The notes: generated by a model not told the origin, from the sequence alone. Positions 32,966 to 44,009 are shown, numbered from the stretch's first letter. The stretch is DNA of 64,000 nt from Cephalopachus bancanus (GCA_027257055.1 JAPVLO010000180.1:2170001-2234000), one strand, 5' to 3'. Made by a program: numbers and translations.

Positions 32966-33440
32966 GCCCACTACCCTCCCTCCCTCTGTGTCCTCCAGAT
33001 CCCCTGGACGCCGCCCATTCTCCTCCCTCTGTTTCTTCTAGATTCCCCAGATGGCCATCCACTTCCCATCCTCTATTTCCTCTAGACCACCGGACCCCCG
33101 CCCACTCCCCTTTCTCTATGTATTTTAGATCCCCTAGATCCCAAACACTCCTCTGCCTCTATTTCCTCTAAATCCCCTGGACCCCACCCACTCCCCTCTC
33201 TCATTTCTTCTAGATCACCTGGACCCTACCCATTCCCCTCCCTCTATTTCTTCTAGATTCCCTGGGCCCTCTCTAGCCCTCCCTCTATTTCTTCGGAGTC
33301 CCCCGGACTCCCACCATCTCCCCTTTCTCTATTTCTCCTAGATCCTCCAGACCTCACCCACTCCCCTCCCTCTGTTTCTTCTAGGTCCCCTGGACCCCGC
33401 CCACCCTCCTCCCTTTATTTCTTCTAGCTTCCCTTGTCTT
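32966..33440. repeat. Minisatellite, about 43-44 bp period, about 11 copies
   Basis: Each unit has the form 'ccctctatttcttctag' followed by 'atcccctggaccccaccca' and 'ctccc'. The copies are imperfect, so the array is old. Because each unit contains a polypyrimidine run ending in CTAG, the plus strand carries serial look-alikes of splice acceptors. Open frames through it are products of the period. Confidence 0.88.
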
Positions 33441-34078
33441 CTAGGTCCACATCAGCCACTGATGGACACGTCCAGAGCAACCATGTCCCACAGGCTGCTC
33501 AGGTTGGAGCTTTGAGCTGGACCCTTCACCCCATCTCACGTCAGCCCAGGTCCTCCAGACGCTCACTGCCAGACACTTTTCCCGTTGTCCCTCCTGCCCC
33601 TGCCCTTGAGTCCCTTGGCCTCTGCGGAGCTCACCCCAGGATTTCCCTGCTTCCTGGCTCGCATCCTGCCAGCCTCTCCTGCACAGAGCACCGAGGCTGG
33701 CACTCTAACCTACAAGTGGGCTTGTGTCTCTCGGTCACCTCAAGCACTTGGATGGCTCTTGGCTGCCCTCCAGATCTCTGGACTTGCCTTCTGAGGTCAT
33801 GGGGATCAGGCCTCTGCCTCCCATCCAGCCCCCACCTGCCCTCTGTCCCCTCTACGCTCCCTCACTGACCTCTCTCGTGTGCCCCCATCGTCATGCTCTG
33901 TCTCCTGCCAGTCTCCTTGCTGAAAGCCTTTCTTTTTTCTCTAGAAGACTCCCCGGCCCAGCCCTCCCATCAGCCTCTGGTCTTGGCTCATGGAGGCTTC
34001 CCAGATACCCTGGTCTGGGCTCTGAGCCTTCCTCTCTGTTCCTGCACGCTCAGCCTGCTCTCTTCACTCTGAATTAAA
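33441..34078. other. Unique pyrimidine-rich sequence, possibly L2-related
   Basis: The C/T-rich style resembles L2 3' regions and it runs into an L2 tail at 34,080, but I cannot align it. The overlapping plus-strand frames (33,434-33,868; 33,724-34,077) show no domain. Confidence 0.35.
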
Positions 34079-34218
34079 ACTGTCTGCTCCCTGGCTCCAT
34101 GTCCCACAGACTGTAAGCTCTGTGAGGGCAGACAGCGTGGTATCCAGGGACAGCCCCTTGGCCTAGCACAATGCCCAAGCCAAACTAGGTACTCCACGAA
34201 TATTTGTCAAATGACTAA
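34079..34218 (+). repeat. LINE-2 3' end
   Basis: 'cagactgtaagctctgtgagggcagacagcgtgg' followed by 'gcctagcacaatgccc' and 'actccacgaatatttgtcaaatgac' is the well-known L2 3' end with its short terminal repeat-like words. Confidence 0.85.
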
Positions 34219-34221
34219 AAG

Positions 34222-34540
34222 AAAACTGGAAGCCAGATTCGGAGGCTCATGCCTGTGATCCCAGCACTTTGGGAGGTCGAGGCAGGAGGATTGCTTGAAC
34301 CTAGGAGTTTGGGACCAGCCTGGGCAATATAGTGAGAACTCGTGTCTACCAAAATCAAAACATCAGCCGGGCATGGTGGTGCACACCTGTGGTCCTTGGG
34401 AGGCTAAAGCAAGGAAGATCACCTGAGCCCTGGAGGTCAAGGCTGCAGTGAGCTGTGATCACGCCACTGCCCTCCAGCCTGGGCGACAAAATGCGACTCC
34501 AATTCAGAAACAAACAAACAAATAAACAATAAAACTGGAA
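34222..34540 (+). mobile_element. AluJ-like SINE with target-site duplication
   Basis: Direct repeats AAAACTGGAA at 34,222-34,231 and 34,531-34,540 bound a dimeric Alu. The right arm has the ordinary 'gcagtgagctgtgatcacgccactgccc' form, so it belongs to the older group. The tail is CAAA/CAAT-rich. Confidence 0.92.
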
Positions 34541-36228
34541 ACACCTCAGGATCTGTCAGCCCCAAACAATGTGACATCCAAGAATTTGGTGGGGGACGAG
34601 TGCGGGGGCAAGGAGGGTATTGATCCCCTTAAAGTCCCTCCCAGCCGAGAACGGAGACCAGTGGCTTCCCAACCCTCAGCCCTGAAGCCAGGAACACTCT
34701 GCCACACGTGGGAGTTGAAGGATGCCCAGGCCAGTGCTGCCGGACCCTGGGAGTTCCAGCATGGGGGTCTGGGCCGCCGACTTCTGGTCTCTGGAGCCCT
34801 TTGGCTGCGGGGCTGAGCTCCCATTTTCTTTTCCGTAAGACACGCCCACAGGGCGGCGGTTTCTGCCCTCTCAGCTCTTTGCACATATGGCCACGTCAGC
34901 AGGACACAGAATCAGGTGGCACAGAGAAATTTCTGCGGAGAGAACAAGCGTCTTCCGCGTCTTGGCAGATTCTCCCAGGAGTAGCTCTGAGACGAAGACT
35001 GGAGGGCGGATCAGGAGATGAGCAGGGAAGCTCAGGAGGACGAGAAGGGACAGGAGCCACGTCGAGCAAGCGATCAGTCAGGCGACTGTGGGCCACGGAC
35101 ACTCAGCCACGCCAGCAGACGGCTAGGAGCACGGCGTGGAGTGGGGAGGAACCGGAACAGGGGACGGGCCCAAGGGGCCAGGGGCTGGGTGTCAACAGTA
35201 TGAGGGCCCCGGGGACTTAACCTGGGCACGTTCCTACCTCTTGCTCCTTGAGCCACCATTTTCAAGGGAGTCAAGTGCAAACGCAGTCAGGCTGGGAGAC
35301 CTGGCAACCGCCCAGTGGTTCCTGGCAGCTGGTGTTGCCGCACCTACGTTCATCGCGCATTTCTTATTTCTAGAATGTGGAAGAAAACGCCAGCTCAGCA
35401 GCGCCTGGGCAGGTGGCCTTGAGGAGGGTTGCAGGGGTCTCTGGCGAGTGCTCAGAGCAGCAGTTTCAGACATTTGTCACCCGAAGAACACTTCATCATG
35501 TTTCTGGGGCCTACTTTTTCTTGAGCAGCTTCAGGGAAAGACTCAAATTCCACCCAATCCGATGTGCACGGCTTCAGCCGCTTGCACTTACCTCTGCGCA
35601 AATGAGACGCCAAGGAGCTGGTTCTTTAGGATGAAGAGAGGGTGTCAGTATTGCCTGGATTTTTTCTTAACTGTGCAGGAATCCCTTTAAAGAACAAGGA
35701 AGCTGGTTTTCTTGAAAATAATCAGAAGCAGAAATGGGATTTCTGCTGCACATCTAATTCCCCCCTGCCCCCGCCTTTTATTTTAACTATTGAATTTGGT
35801 CCAGTCGCTGGTTTGGGCTGTGATTTTTCCCGCTGTTGAGATTGTTTGTCTTCATGACTCGACTAGGAGGACCGTCCTGGCCGGGCCTCTCCCTCGCCCA
35901 CGCATCACGGGGCCCCAGGCCGGCACAGCCTGCAGCAGTTTGGATGCAGTGACAGATAACTGCACCAGAAGCCAAGCGGTAGATTCTGTCTGGGGCCCGG
36001 CTCAGCCTCAAATGCAGGTGACTAAATGCCACCTGCCTGCCTCTCCCTCCTCCTCCCTCAACAAGGAAGGAGCCTGTTGCAGGCTCCAGCCAACTCTGCC
36101 TCGCTCGAATGAAACTCATCAGAACCCTTGGAGATGACAGCATGAGCAGCAGGAGCTTGTTTTTGGTGATGTTTTCTATCACTCTAAGCCCTGTGTGTCT
36201 GTTTTTTCAAATCACTAGAAAGGACGTT
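34541..36228. other. Unique sequence, repeat-poor
   Basis: About 1.7 kb without a recognised transposon, moderately GC-rich in its left two thirds. Plus-strand frames reach 184 codons (35,136-35,690) but overlap frames on the opposite strand and contain no known domain. I see no exon I can defend. Confidence 0.35.
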
Positions 36229-36549
36229 AATAACATTGTCTGGCCAGACTTGGTGGCTCAGCCTGTAATCCCAGCACTTTGGGAGGTAAGTGGATTGCCT
36301 GAACCCAAGGGTTCAAGACCAGCCCAGGCAACTTGGCGAGACCTTGTCTCTATAATAAATCAAAAATTAGCCAAGCGTGGTAGCACAAGCCCATAATTCT
36401 GGCTACTTGGAATGCTGGGGCAGAAGGATGGCTGGAGCCCAGCAGGCCGACTCTGGGGTGTCCGTGAGTGTGCCACTGCCCTCCAGTCTGGGTGACTGAG
36501 TAAGGCTCCAACACAAAAATAAATAAGTAAATAAATGAATAACATTGTC
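36229..36549 (+). mobile_element. Hairpin-set Alu, early form (copy E)
   Basis: Perfect direct repeats AATAACATTGTC at 36,229-36,240 and 36,538-36,549. The left arm has 'tggctcagcctg' and 'ataataaatcaaaaattagcc', both marks of the set. The right arm reads 'gtccgtgagtgtgccactgccc', close to the intermediate copy C rather than the perfect hairpin. It is the most diverged member. Confidence 0.87.
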
Positions 36550-36722
36550 CTTCCCCCAGAATAAGGCAAGAAACTTATCAAAGAAGGGCTGATATGCTAA
36601 ATCTAAGACTCTGGATCCCTCCTCTAGACAAAGTGTCAAACCGGCCAGGCCCTCGCCAACATGCTAAGAAGTCACACATTTCCCTGCAAAATGATCCATG
36701 TTGTTTGGAAACAGAAATGTTG
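36550..36722. other. Short unique spacer
   Basis: Nothing recognised. Confidence 0.3.
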
Positions 36723-37041
36723 CTGGGTGTGGTGGCTCATGCTTGTAATCCCAGTGTTTTGGGAGTCCAAGGCAGGAGAATCTGATGGGGCCAGGGGTCT
36801 GAGACCTGCCTGGGCAATGTAGTGAGATCCCCGTTTCTATTAAAAAAATTTTTTTAAAAATCAGCCAGGTGTGGCAGTGCATACCCGTAGTCCCAGCTAC
36901 TTGGGAAACTGAGGCAGAAGGATCACTTCAGCCCAGGAATTTGAGGCTGAGGGGAGTGTGATGGCACCATGGACTCCAGCCTGGGTGACAGAGCGAGACC
37001 CTGTCTCTAAAAAAACCAATCAATGAATAAAATAAAATAAT
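36723..37041 (+). repeat. AluJ-like SINE
   Basis: A dimer from 'gctgggtgtggtggctcatgc' to 'gagcgagaccctgtctctaaaa' with an A/T-rich tail of AATA and AAAT words. Its tail provides the target of the next Alu. Confidence 0.9.
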
Positions 37042-37365
37042 AAAAACACAGGAGCAGCCGGGCTTGGTGGCTCAGCCTGTAATCCCGTGCCTTTGGGAGG
37101 CTGAGGTGAGTGGATTGCCTGAGCCCGTGAGTTCAAGACCTGCCTGGGCAACTTGGCGAGACCTCATCTCTACAATATATCAAAAAATAAGCCGGGCATG
37201 GTAGCGCATGCCTGTAGTTCCAGCTACTCGGAAGGCTGAGGCGGAAGGATCGCCGGAGCCCGGCAGGTCGAGGCTACGGTGGCCGGGAGCGGCCACTGCA
37301 CTCCAGTCTGGGCAACAGAGTGAGACTCCAACTCAAAAAAAAAACAAACAAAAAACACAGGAGCA
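37042..37365 (+). mobile_element. Hairpin-type Alu, copy F, with target-site duplication
   Basis: Perfect 15-base direct repeats AAAAACACAGGAGCA at 37,042-37,056 and 37,351-37,365 flank the element at 37,057-37,350. It has all marks of the set: 'tggctcagcctg', 'caacttggcgagacctcatc', 'ggaaggctgaggcggaagg', and the perfect core GTGGCCGGGAGCGGCCAC at 37,279-37,296. It landed at the end of an older Alu's tail. Confidence 0.95.
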
Positions 37366-37955
37366 TTGAGCCACAGTTTTTTGTTTGTTTGTTTTCCTCA
37401 AATAAAAACAGACAGTGTTTTCTCACATAACAATAGGCAGACAGAGAAATCCTAGACACAAGAAAATCCACAGACTTCCCCAAAACATAACCTGTGAAGT
37501 CAATGAACGCACCGGTGCCATGTCTTCCCACCCCGTTTTCCTTTGTCGCCAACAAGGAGTAGAAGGACAGGGTGGAAAGACATTGTCCCAGAGAGTCGGT
37601 GGGCCTGAACTCAAGTCCTAGCTCTCTGTGAAGCTAGGCAGTCGCTTGACCTCTCTGGGTCTTCATCTCTAATCGCCCCCCCCACCCCACGGCACTTAGC
37701 AGAACAGAGGCTATAGCCTTTTCCCAGCGCAGTCAAAGAAATGCTGTGTTTCCTGATCCCCCAGAGGCAGGAAGGGAATTCCCAGGTGTAGGAGGGAACT
37801 TTTTGTGCTGGAGTGACTGCAGACAACTGCCACACCAAGTGGACTCCCCAGCAAGACTCCTGATGAGAATGCGGGTGAGCTGAGATGCAGAGGAGAGAGA
37901 GGCAGGGGTTGGGCTGGCCTCCTGCTCAGTATATGAATACTTCCCCTCACTGTCC
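37366..37955. other. Unique sequence with a short MIR fragment
   Basis: At 37,605-37,672 'gaactcaagtcctagctctctgtgaagctaggcag' and 'gacctctctgggtcttcatctc' look like a minus-strand MIR piece. The rest is unrecognised. Confidence 0.45.
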
Positions 37956-38225
37956 ACCGTTTTTTTTTTGTTTTTTTTTTTTAAACAGGGTCCCCATCTG
38001 TCGTCCAGGCTGGAGTGTAGTGGTACAGTCGTGGTTCACTGCAGCCCCAACCTCCTGGGCTCAGGTGATCCTCTCATCTCACCACCATGCCTGGCTAATT
38101 ATTTTTTCTTTTAGAGATGAGGTCTTGCTCTGTTGCCCAAGCTGACTTTGAACGCTGGCCTCAAGCGATCCACCCACCTCAGTCTCCCAAAGAGCTGGTA
38201 TTACAGGTGTGAATTTCTGTGCCTT
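37956..38225 (-). repeat. AluJ-like SINE, minus strand
   Basis: A T-rich start (37,961-37,983) followed by 'cgtccaggctggagtgtagtggtacagtcgtggttcactgcag' and ending 'tcccaaagagctggtattacagg' is a reverse-strand Alu of the older type. Confidence 0.9.
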
Positions 38226-38639
38226 GCTGAAACCCATGTTTTTAAAAGCATTGTGGAGCTAGCCCAGTCATAAGAAACACATAGAGGCTACGGGTAAAGT
38301 GGAAGCAAGGACTCTGGGGCTGAGTGAGTCCACAGCGGGCTTTGCCCTGAGGGGATCTTCTGAAACCCTGAGGGGCTTTTCTGAAACCCTGAGGGGCTGC
38401 ATTGGAAATAAGGTTAGGGTCTAATAGGAGACCGTGACATAAAGGTGGGATTGCAAAGAGCCATGCTCTCTGTAAAAGGGCAACTGATAACTAAATCTGC
38501 TGCTTGGAAAGGATACTTCTCTATCTCAGCCTTAGCATATAAGGTGGAAAAAACTGTACCTATAAGTGGGCATTTATACAAAGTTTTGTCGGAATCCATG
38601 CTACTTATGTGGTTCAACAAATTTCAAGCTTAGACTTTA
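38226..38639. other. Unique sequence with a 21-bp, 2.5-copy repeat
   Basis: At 38,345-38,399 units of the form 'ccctgaggggcttttctgaaa' repeat with period 21. The rest is unrecognised. Confidence 0.5.
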
Positions 38640-38995
38640 ACTTAAAATGGTTCTGACACACAGATGAACCTCAGAAACACTGTGCTAAGTGAAAAAAGCC
38701 AGATATAAAAGACTACAAATTGCAAGATGTTACTATGAAATATTTAGAAAAGGCAAATCTATAAAGGAAGAAAATAGACAAATGACTTCCTGGGTCTGAG
38801 AGGTGGGAATACTGTGTAACTATAAGCAGATAAAGAGATCTATGGAGAAGTACAGAAAAGTTTTAGAACTGGATCATGTCAATGGTTGCACAATACTGTA
38901 AACTTAGTAAAACTCATTAAATTGTATGCATAACATGGGTGAATTTGATGGTATGTGCATGATAACTCAAGCTGTTTTTCAATATGGTTCTGGGT
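38640..38995 (+). repeat. LINE-1 (L1M) 3' end
   Basis: 'gatgaacctcagaaacactgtgctaagtgaaaaaagccagatataaaagac', 'ttgcaagatgttactatgaaatatttagaaaaggc' and 'aaacttagtaaaactcattaaattgtatgc' in this order is an old LINE-1 3' end. Confidence 0.85.
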
Positions 38996-40293
38996 TAATA
39001 GTAGACAGGTGACTAACAGAAGGAATGCAAGTATCCTCTGGAGAAATATATCTTCACAAAGAATTCCCTTAGATAAAGTTCCAGTTAAAAGGAACAACAC
39101 ATCGTCAAAAATCACAAAACACACAAGTAGCAAAGGCACCATGAGTGAGAAACACAGACAGATCAACCCAGCAAAGACTTTAGGTTATGGAATTGACATA
39201 ATATAAATAACAACTACGTTACCAACTATATTGATTATACCTTTGAAACAAAAGAGGGGCTTGGAAAGATGTGAGATCAACAAAAAGCTCTAAAGCATAT
39301 CTGGAGGAATCAGAGAGATATTCCAGAAACAATATGTACATATAATAATTAAAATTGATTGTTTAAATAGCTAAGGAGACTTAGTAAACTGAAAAGTAGA
39401 TCTAAAGAAACCAATTAGAACTCAAGGCAGAAAAAGAGTTGACAAGACATGTAGGCTATATTGAGGTAGTTTTCCATATGACTAACCAGAATTCCTGAAA
39501 GAGACAATTGTGAGAATGCGAACCAAGTAATATTTGAAGGGAGAATGCCTAAGATTTTTTCAGAACCACTGAGAAACATCAAATCTCAAAATCAGGAAGC
39601 CCAAAATAATCTAAATCAAGACTTTAAAATCTAGATATATCATGGAATAACTAAAAAAGACTAAGGACAAAAGGGAAATATTTGAAATAGCCTGGAAGGA
39701 GAGTTCACCTATGAAGGAACGGCAGTTAAAAGGACGACTAACTTCTCAGTGCAACAGTGAGGGCCAGAAGATGGTGGACCAATCGTGTCCATACACGGAG
39801 AGAAAATAACACTCAGTTCAGCATTCTATTACCCAGAAAAACCATCTTTCAAGACTGAAGTGAAAATAAAATAATTTTTAGGCAAAGTAAGAGAGCAAAG
39901 AAAAAGAGAGACCACACTACCAACAAACACATCCTTATTAACAGAAATTCCAAACAATGTACTTCAAATCGACAGAAAATAATCCCAAAGATATAAAGAA
40001 ATTATCAAAAACACTGATAAATGAGTGAACTTTATTATTTCGTTCAAATAATAGACAAAATATCAACACGTGCATGAGTAAATGCAAATATATGGATAAA
40101 TGCGTAAGCAAATATAAATAAGCATTCACAATATAAAATAATATTAATAGTGTCCAACTTGAATGAGTAAAATGCAACAGAACTAAATATAAAGCAACAC
40201 AGCTAATAAGTTGGGCAAAGAGGTGATCAGAGTGAAAGCATTATGAAATCATTCTATTGTTCAGGAGGATGATAAAGATATTTAGACATTGTT
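38996..40293 (+). repeat. L1M/HAL1-like LINE remnant
   Basis: A-rich sequence with 'gactaacttctcagtgcaacagtgagggccagaagatggtgg', 'cagttcagcattctattacccagaaaaaccatctttcaagactgaagtg' and 'tttttaggcaaagtaagagagc' follows the HAL1/L1M segment in order. Its flanks are AT-rich and unassigned. No frame survives. Confidence 0.6.
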
Positions 40294-40610
40294 AATCGTG
40301 CAATTTTTTTTTTTTTTTGAGTTGAAGTCTCACTCTGTCACCCAGACTGGAGTGCAGTGGCCACTCCCAGCCACAGCATCCTCGACCTGCTGGGCTCCGG
40401 TGATCCTTCCACCTCAGCCTTCCAAGTAGCTGGAACTACAGGAGTGCGCTACCACACCCGGCTAATTTTTGATTTATTGTAGAGATGAGGTCTTGCCAAG
40501 TTGCCCAGGCGGGTCTTGAACCCGCGGGCTCAGGCAATCCACTCACCTCAGCCTCCCAAAGGTGCGGGATTATAGACTGAGCCACCAATCCCAGCTAATT
40601 GTGCAATTTT
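40294..40610 (-). mobile_element. Hairpin-type Alu, minus strand, with target-site duplication (copy G)
   Basis: Direct repeats AATCGTGCAATTTT and AATTGTGCAATTTT (40,294-40,307; 40,597-40,610) enclose the copy. On the minus strand the right-arm core reads GTGGCTGGGAGTGGCCAC (40,357-40,374), the hairpin with C-to-T changes at CpG positions. The left arm keeps a perfect T-arm-like stem, GCGGG around TTCAAGA to CCCGC. Confidence 0.92.
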
Positions 40611-40716
40611 AAATGATCAAGGTAACCATAAAAGAAATACAGAGCACATAAATCATAAGCTAAAAGAATTGTAAAATAAAATTAGACCACCTGTTTAAGA
40701 AAAACACTCAATCATG

Positions 40717-40990
40717 CCAGGCGTGGTGACTCACTCCTGTAATCCTGGCAACTGGGGAGGCCCAGGTGGGAGGACTGCTTGAGCCCAGGAATTTGAGACC
40801 AGCCTAGTCAATATAGTGAGACCTTGTCTTTACAAATAACTTTAAAAATTAGCTGAACATGGTGACATGTACCTGTAGTCCCAGCTATTCAGGAGGCTAA
40901 GGCAGAAGGATTGCCTGAGCCTGGGAGATTGAGGCTGCAGTGAGCCATGAGTGACAGAATGAGACCCCAACTCAAAAAAAAACAAAACCT
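40717..40990 (+). repeat. AluJ-like SINE
   Basis: A dimer from 'tgccaggcgtggtgactcac' to 'gacagaatgagaccccaactc', A tail to 40,988. Part of the right arm is deleted (it passes from 'gtgagccatgag' to 'tgacagaatgag'). Confidence 0.9.
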
Positions 40991-41498
40991 TAACTCACCC
41001 CAAAAGAAGCAAAGAGAAAAGCAGGACAAACAACACAAAATAAAATGACAGAAATAAATTCAAATATATCACTAACAACAGTAAAACTATTTAAATAAGT
41101 CAAATTATAGGGTTAAAACACATGGTTAACTTTATCAGTTAGAACAGGCCAAGTTAGCCTGAGGCTAAAAATAAGCGATCCCCAAATCTTGGTCACTTAC
41201 AGCAACAAAGATCTGGTTCCGTTATTGATTGCTTCCAATACAGGACCCCAAATCGTCGTGGCTGAAAACAACAGCGTGCCGCTGCCCGTGTGGGGCCGGC
41301 TGAGCAGCACTGGGCTTGCTGGCATGACTCACGAGGACCAGGAGGGCATCCCCTCGGGAGGAAAGGTGAGCAGACCGGAGCCTGTGTCTCTGCGAAGCTT
41401 CCCGTCGCTCAGGGTCAAACCCATGCGTCTGGCCTGTCGGACCCCAAGAGCGGGAAAGCGGAGATTGAGGAGCTCAAGGGCCATCTAGTTCATAATTG
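40991..41498. other. A-rich sequence, then GC-rich unassigned segment
   Basis: 40,991-41,130 is A-rich, possibly LINE-derived. 41,140-41,230 ('aacaggccaagttagcctgaggctaaaaataagcg', 'cacttacagcaacaaag') resembles the start of a common mammalian interspersed repeat. The 99-codon frame at 41,189-41,488 crosses it without a domain. Confidence 0.4.
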
Positions 41499-42046
41499 TG
41501 TGATAAAACTTGTTTTAAGAGTAGGTTGAAGCTGATTCTGAATGTATATTGAAACTTGTTTTTAAAACTCAGATGTATGCTTGCTTTCCCGCCCAAGCCC
41601 AGTAGTATACTTTTGGTAAACAAGTTCACCTACCAAAAGAAAACCGCGGAGTCACGGTGCAGACCCTCTGGCCCCATTTCCTGCTCCACTCCCCTAGTAA
41701 TCTCACATTCCAGATGTCCCAACCGGTTCCACCCAGCCCGCCTGACCGTTGATGGTCAGCCACGGTCAGCTGCGACCTGCGACCATACAAACCAACCAAT
41801 CCCAAACTCCCCCGTACCCAGTAGGAGAAATTACCCAATCATGTGCGAACAAGTTTAAAGTTCTTTCCCCTCCCTTGTAACTGTGTATATAAGCTGCTTG
41901 CTGCGCTGGGTCGGGGCTCTCATTCCTGTACCGCTGCGCCGGTTACGGACATGAGCCCAGCCTTGAGCCTGAATAAAGACCCTCGTGTGATTTGCATCAG
42001 AGCTGGCTCTTTGGTGGTCTCTCGGATTCAGGATTCAGGTACAACA
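41499..42046 (+). mobile_element. Solo LTR of an endogenous retrovirus
   Basis: It starts near TGTGATAAAAC and ends ...GGTACAACA, so with TG and CA ends. The transcriptional layout of an LTR is clear: a TATA box in 'tgtatataagctgc' (41,884-41,897), AATAAA at 41,972-41,977, and the GT-rich 'ggctctttggtggtctctcgg' of a U5. No gag, pol or env sequence is next to it, so it looks like a solo LTR. The exact ends are provisional because I could not find a convincing target-site duplication. The family was not named. Confidence 0.75.
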
Positions 42047-42108
42047 GAGATTCCAAAACATCTTGAGGCTTGGGCTCTGCAGATCGCAGGATGGGGCTTC
42101 CGCCACAG

Positions 42109-42386
42109 TCTCCTGATGTTGTCAGTGTCAACACCATCTCCCGGTGTCACGAGTGTCAACACGATCTCCTCGTGGTGTGTCCACATGACCTCCTGGTGCC
42201 GTGAATGTCCACACAGTCTCCTGGTGTCGTGAGTGTTCACACGATCTCCTGGCGTCATGAGTGTCAGCACGATCCCCTGGTGTCGTGAGTGTCCACATAA
42301 TCTCCTGTTGTGGGGAATGTCAGCACAATCTCCTGGTGTCATGAGTGTCCACACAATTTCCTGGGGTTGTGGGTGTCAACATAAAC
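42109..42386. repeat. 28-bp minisatellite, about 10 copies
   Basis: Units such as 'tctcctggtgtcgtgagtg' plus 't.cacacga' repeat with period 28 and moderate divergence (ctcgtggtgtg, ctggcgtcatg, ctgttgtgggg variants). Both strands have open frames through it because 28 is not a multiple of 3 and stop codons are rare in the unit; these are not genes. It lies 62 bases from the LTR end. Confidence 0.92.
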
Positions 42387-42731
42387 CACGGGCCAGTCCA
42401 TATCTGGGCAGTGGAAAACAGCCACCCTCTGGATGGGAAGGGCGGCCTTAGGAGGGTGCTCACCCCATGCAGTCACACAGAAGGTTTAGTGCAGGTCAAC
42501 CTCAAGTTGTTTTCACTCCCCAGACCCAGGCTGTTGAAGGGATCTCGGGATACGTCCTGCGCCAGGACGAAAGGAAACAGATCTTGTGAGGAAGCAAGTG
42601 CTGGCTCTCCAAGCTTCCAGCCAGAAGTGTCTTTGCTAATATATCACTGGACAAAGCAAGTTACCCTGTCAGGCTTGTCTCACAATGCCCTGGGATTATA
42701 AGAATACCTAAAAAGAAATTGTCATTGGAAA
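42387..42731. other. Unique sequence
   Basis: Nothing recognised. Confidence 0.3.
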
Positions 42732-42958
42732 CTGGCAATATAGTGAGACTTCATCCTTACGAGAAATAAAAAATACCTAGGCATGGTGGCGCACACCTGT
42801 AGTTGCAGCTACTCAGATGGCTGAGGATGGAGGGTCACTTCAGCCCAGGAGTTCGAGGCTGCAATGAGCTGTGATCCTGGCACTGCACTCCAGTCTGGGC
42901 AACAGAGTGAGACCATGACAGACAGAAAGAAAGAGAGGGAGGGAGGGTGGGAGGGGGG
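42732..42958 (+). repeat. AluJ-like SINE, 5' truncated
   Basis: Begins near the end of the left arm ('gcaatatagtgagacttcatcc'), with a complete right arm of the ordinary type ('gcaatgagctgtgatcctggcactgcactcc'). The tail has turned into an AGAAAG/GAGGGAGG microsatellite (42,916-42,957). Confidence 0.88.
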
Positions 42959-43430
42959 AAAAATCCTACTGAAAAGCGCAATCCCCACTGCTACACAACA
43001 TGCCATGTAACAAACATGCACTTGTATCCTTTGTGTCTAAAATTTTAAAATTTAAGTTAAAAAAAGAAAGAAATCCTATCTGGGTGGTTGAGAAGGACAA
43101 ACCTCTAAATACCTGGATAATACACAATGCTAAGAATAAGCTTCCAAGAAAACTTCAGAGACTATTTTATACCATGCTAACAGGCTTGGCTGACATGGAC
43201 AGTGACAGAATCATCAAGAAACCTGTGCCCAAGAGGCCAGGCTATTGGGAAGCGTTCCAAGGGCGTCAGGCCACTGCCATGCTCAATACACACGCCGAGT
43301 CCCCTCTTCTGTCTACAGATCTCTTCGCGGGTTACAAGCCCAGGGCTAGAATCACACAAATGTTAATCAAGCCCAGCTGGCTCCACATACTTCACTAACC
43401 GAGGGTCACAGGTCCAGGAAAATGTGGGGA
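42959..43430. other. Unassigned sequence, possibly retroviral flank
   Basis: No clear feature. A plus-strand frame of 132 codons (43,000-43,398) has no domain I recognise. It precedes an LTR-like element. Confidence 0.3.
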
Positions 43431-44009
43431 TGTAAACCTTGAAATAAGTCAAACCGTCAGAGGCATTGACTGACTGTCCCTTCTGTGCCCACCTCTTTGC
43501 TACATGCTGTAGCAAACACCAAGAGAAAGATAATCCCAAAGGCCAGGAAAAGAGTTGAAAGGACAGAGCACCAAATCTCCTTGAGCTCATACGCGACTTT
43601 CCCGGAACTCTGGGCGAGTCACAGGACATTGAGATTCACATCTAGGATTTGGTCTTTCAGCTACCGGCCCCAACTGATCGATCCACGCACCCATTCGGTT
43701 GTCAGAGAGAAACCAGAAACAGACCCCAGCACCTTGATGTCAATCTGGTAAATGCTTACCTGCCCCACCCACCCCCAAAAGAAGTTTCAAGGCCAGAGCT
43801 CATGCTCTGGCAACCATGCTTTCTTTAAGCTCTGATGCCCTCTCCATCTTGGAGACGTGGACCCGCTCTCTCTCTTTCGCTCATCTACTTTCTAAATAAA
43901 CTATCTTTCCCCATGCTATTTCAGTGTAACTCTTTGTGTCTTACCTGTGGCACTGGCCCACTGACCTAACAAGAGTATTCAAGCATTTTGACTGACCCGA
44001 GCCCAACAC
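43431..44009 (+). mobile_element. LTR-like element, probably a second solo LTR
   Basis: The 3' half has the layout of an LTR: 'gctctctctctttcgctcatc', AATAAA at 43,895-43,900, a GT/T-rich stretch ('cagtgtaactctttgtgtc'), and an end at '...gagcccaacaca'. A TGTAAACC at 43,431 is one possible 5' end. I found no matching target-site duplication, so the boundaries and even the class are provisional. Confidence 0.5.

Noticed and set aside
42028..42354. Repetitive minus-strand protein of 108 residues rich in Thr, Pro and Asp
   Set aside because: It is the translation of the 28-bp minisatellite and the LTR edge.
42109..42386. CRISPR-like array (28-base repeats)
   Set aside because: Units are contiguous without unique spacers, and the context is primate nuclear DNA; it is a minisatellite.
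41499..44009. A provirus formed by the two LTR-like elements with an interior between them
   Set aside because: The two elements do not resemble one another, and the sequence between them holds a minisatellite and an Alu but no retroviral gene remnant that I can see.
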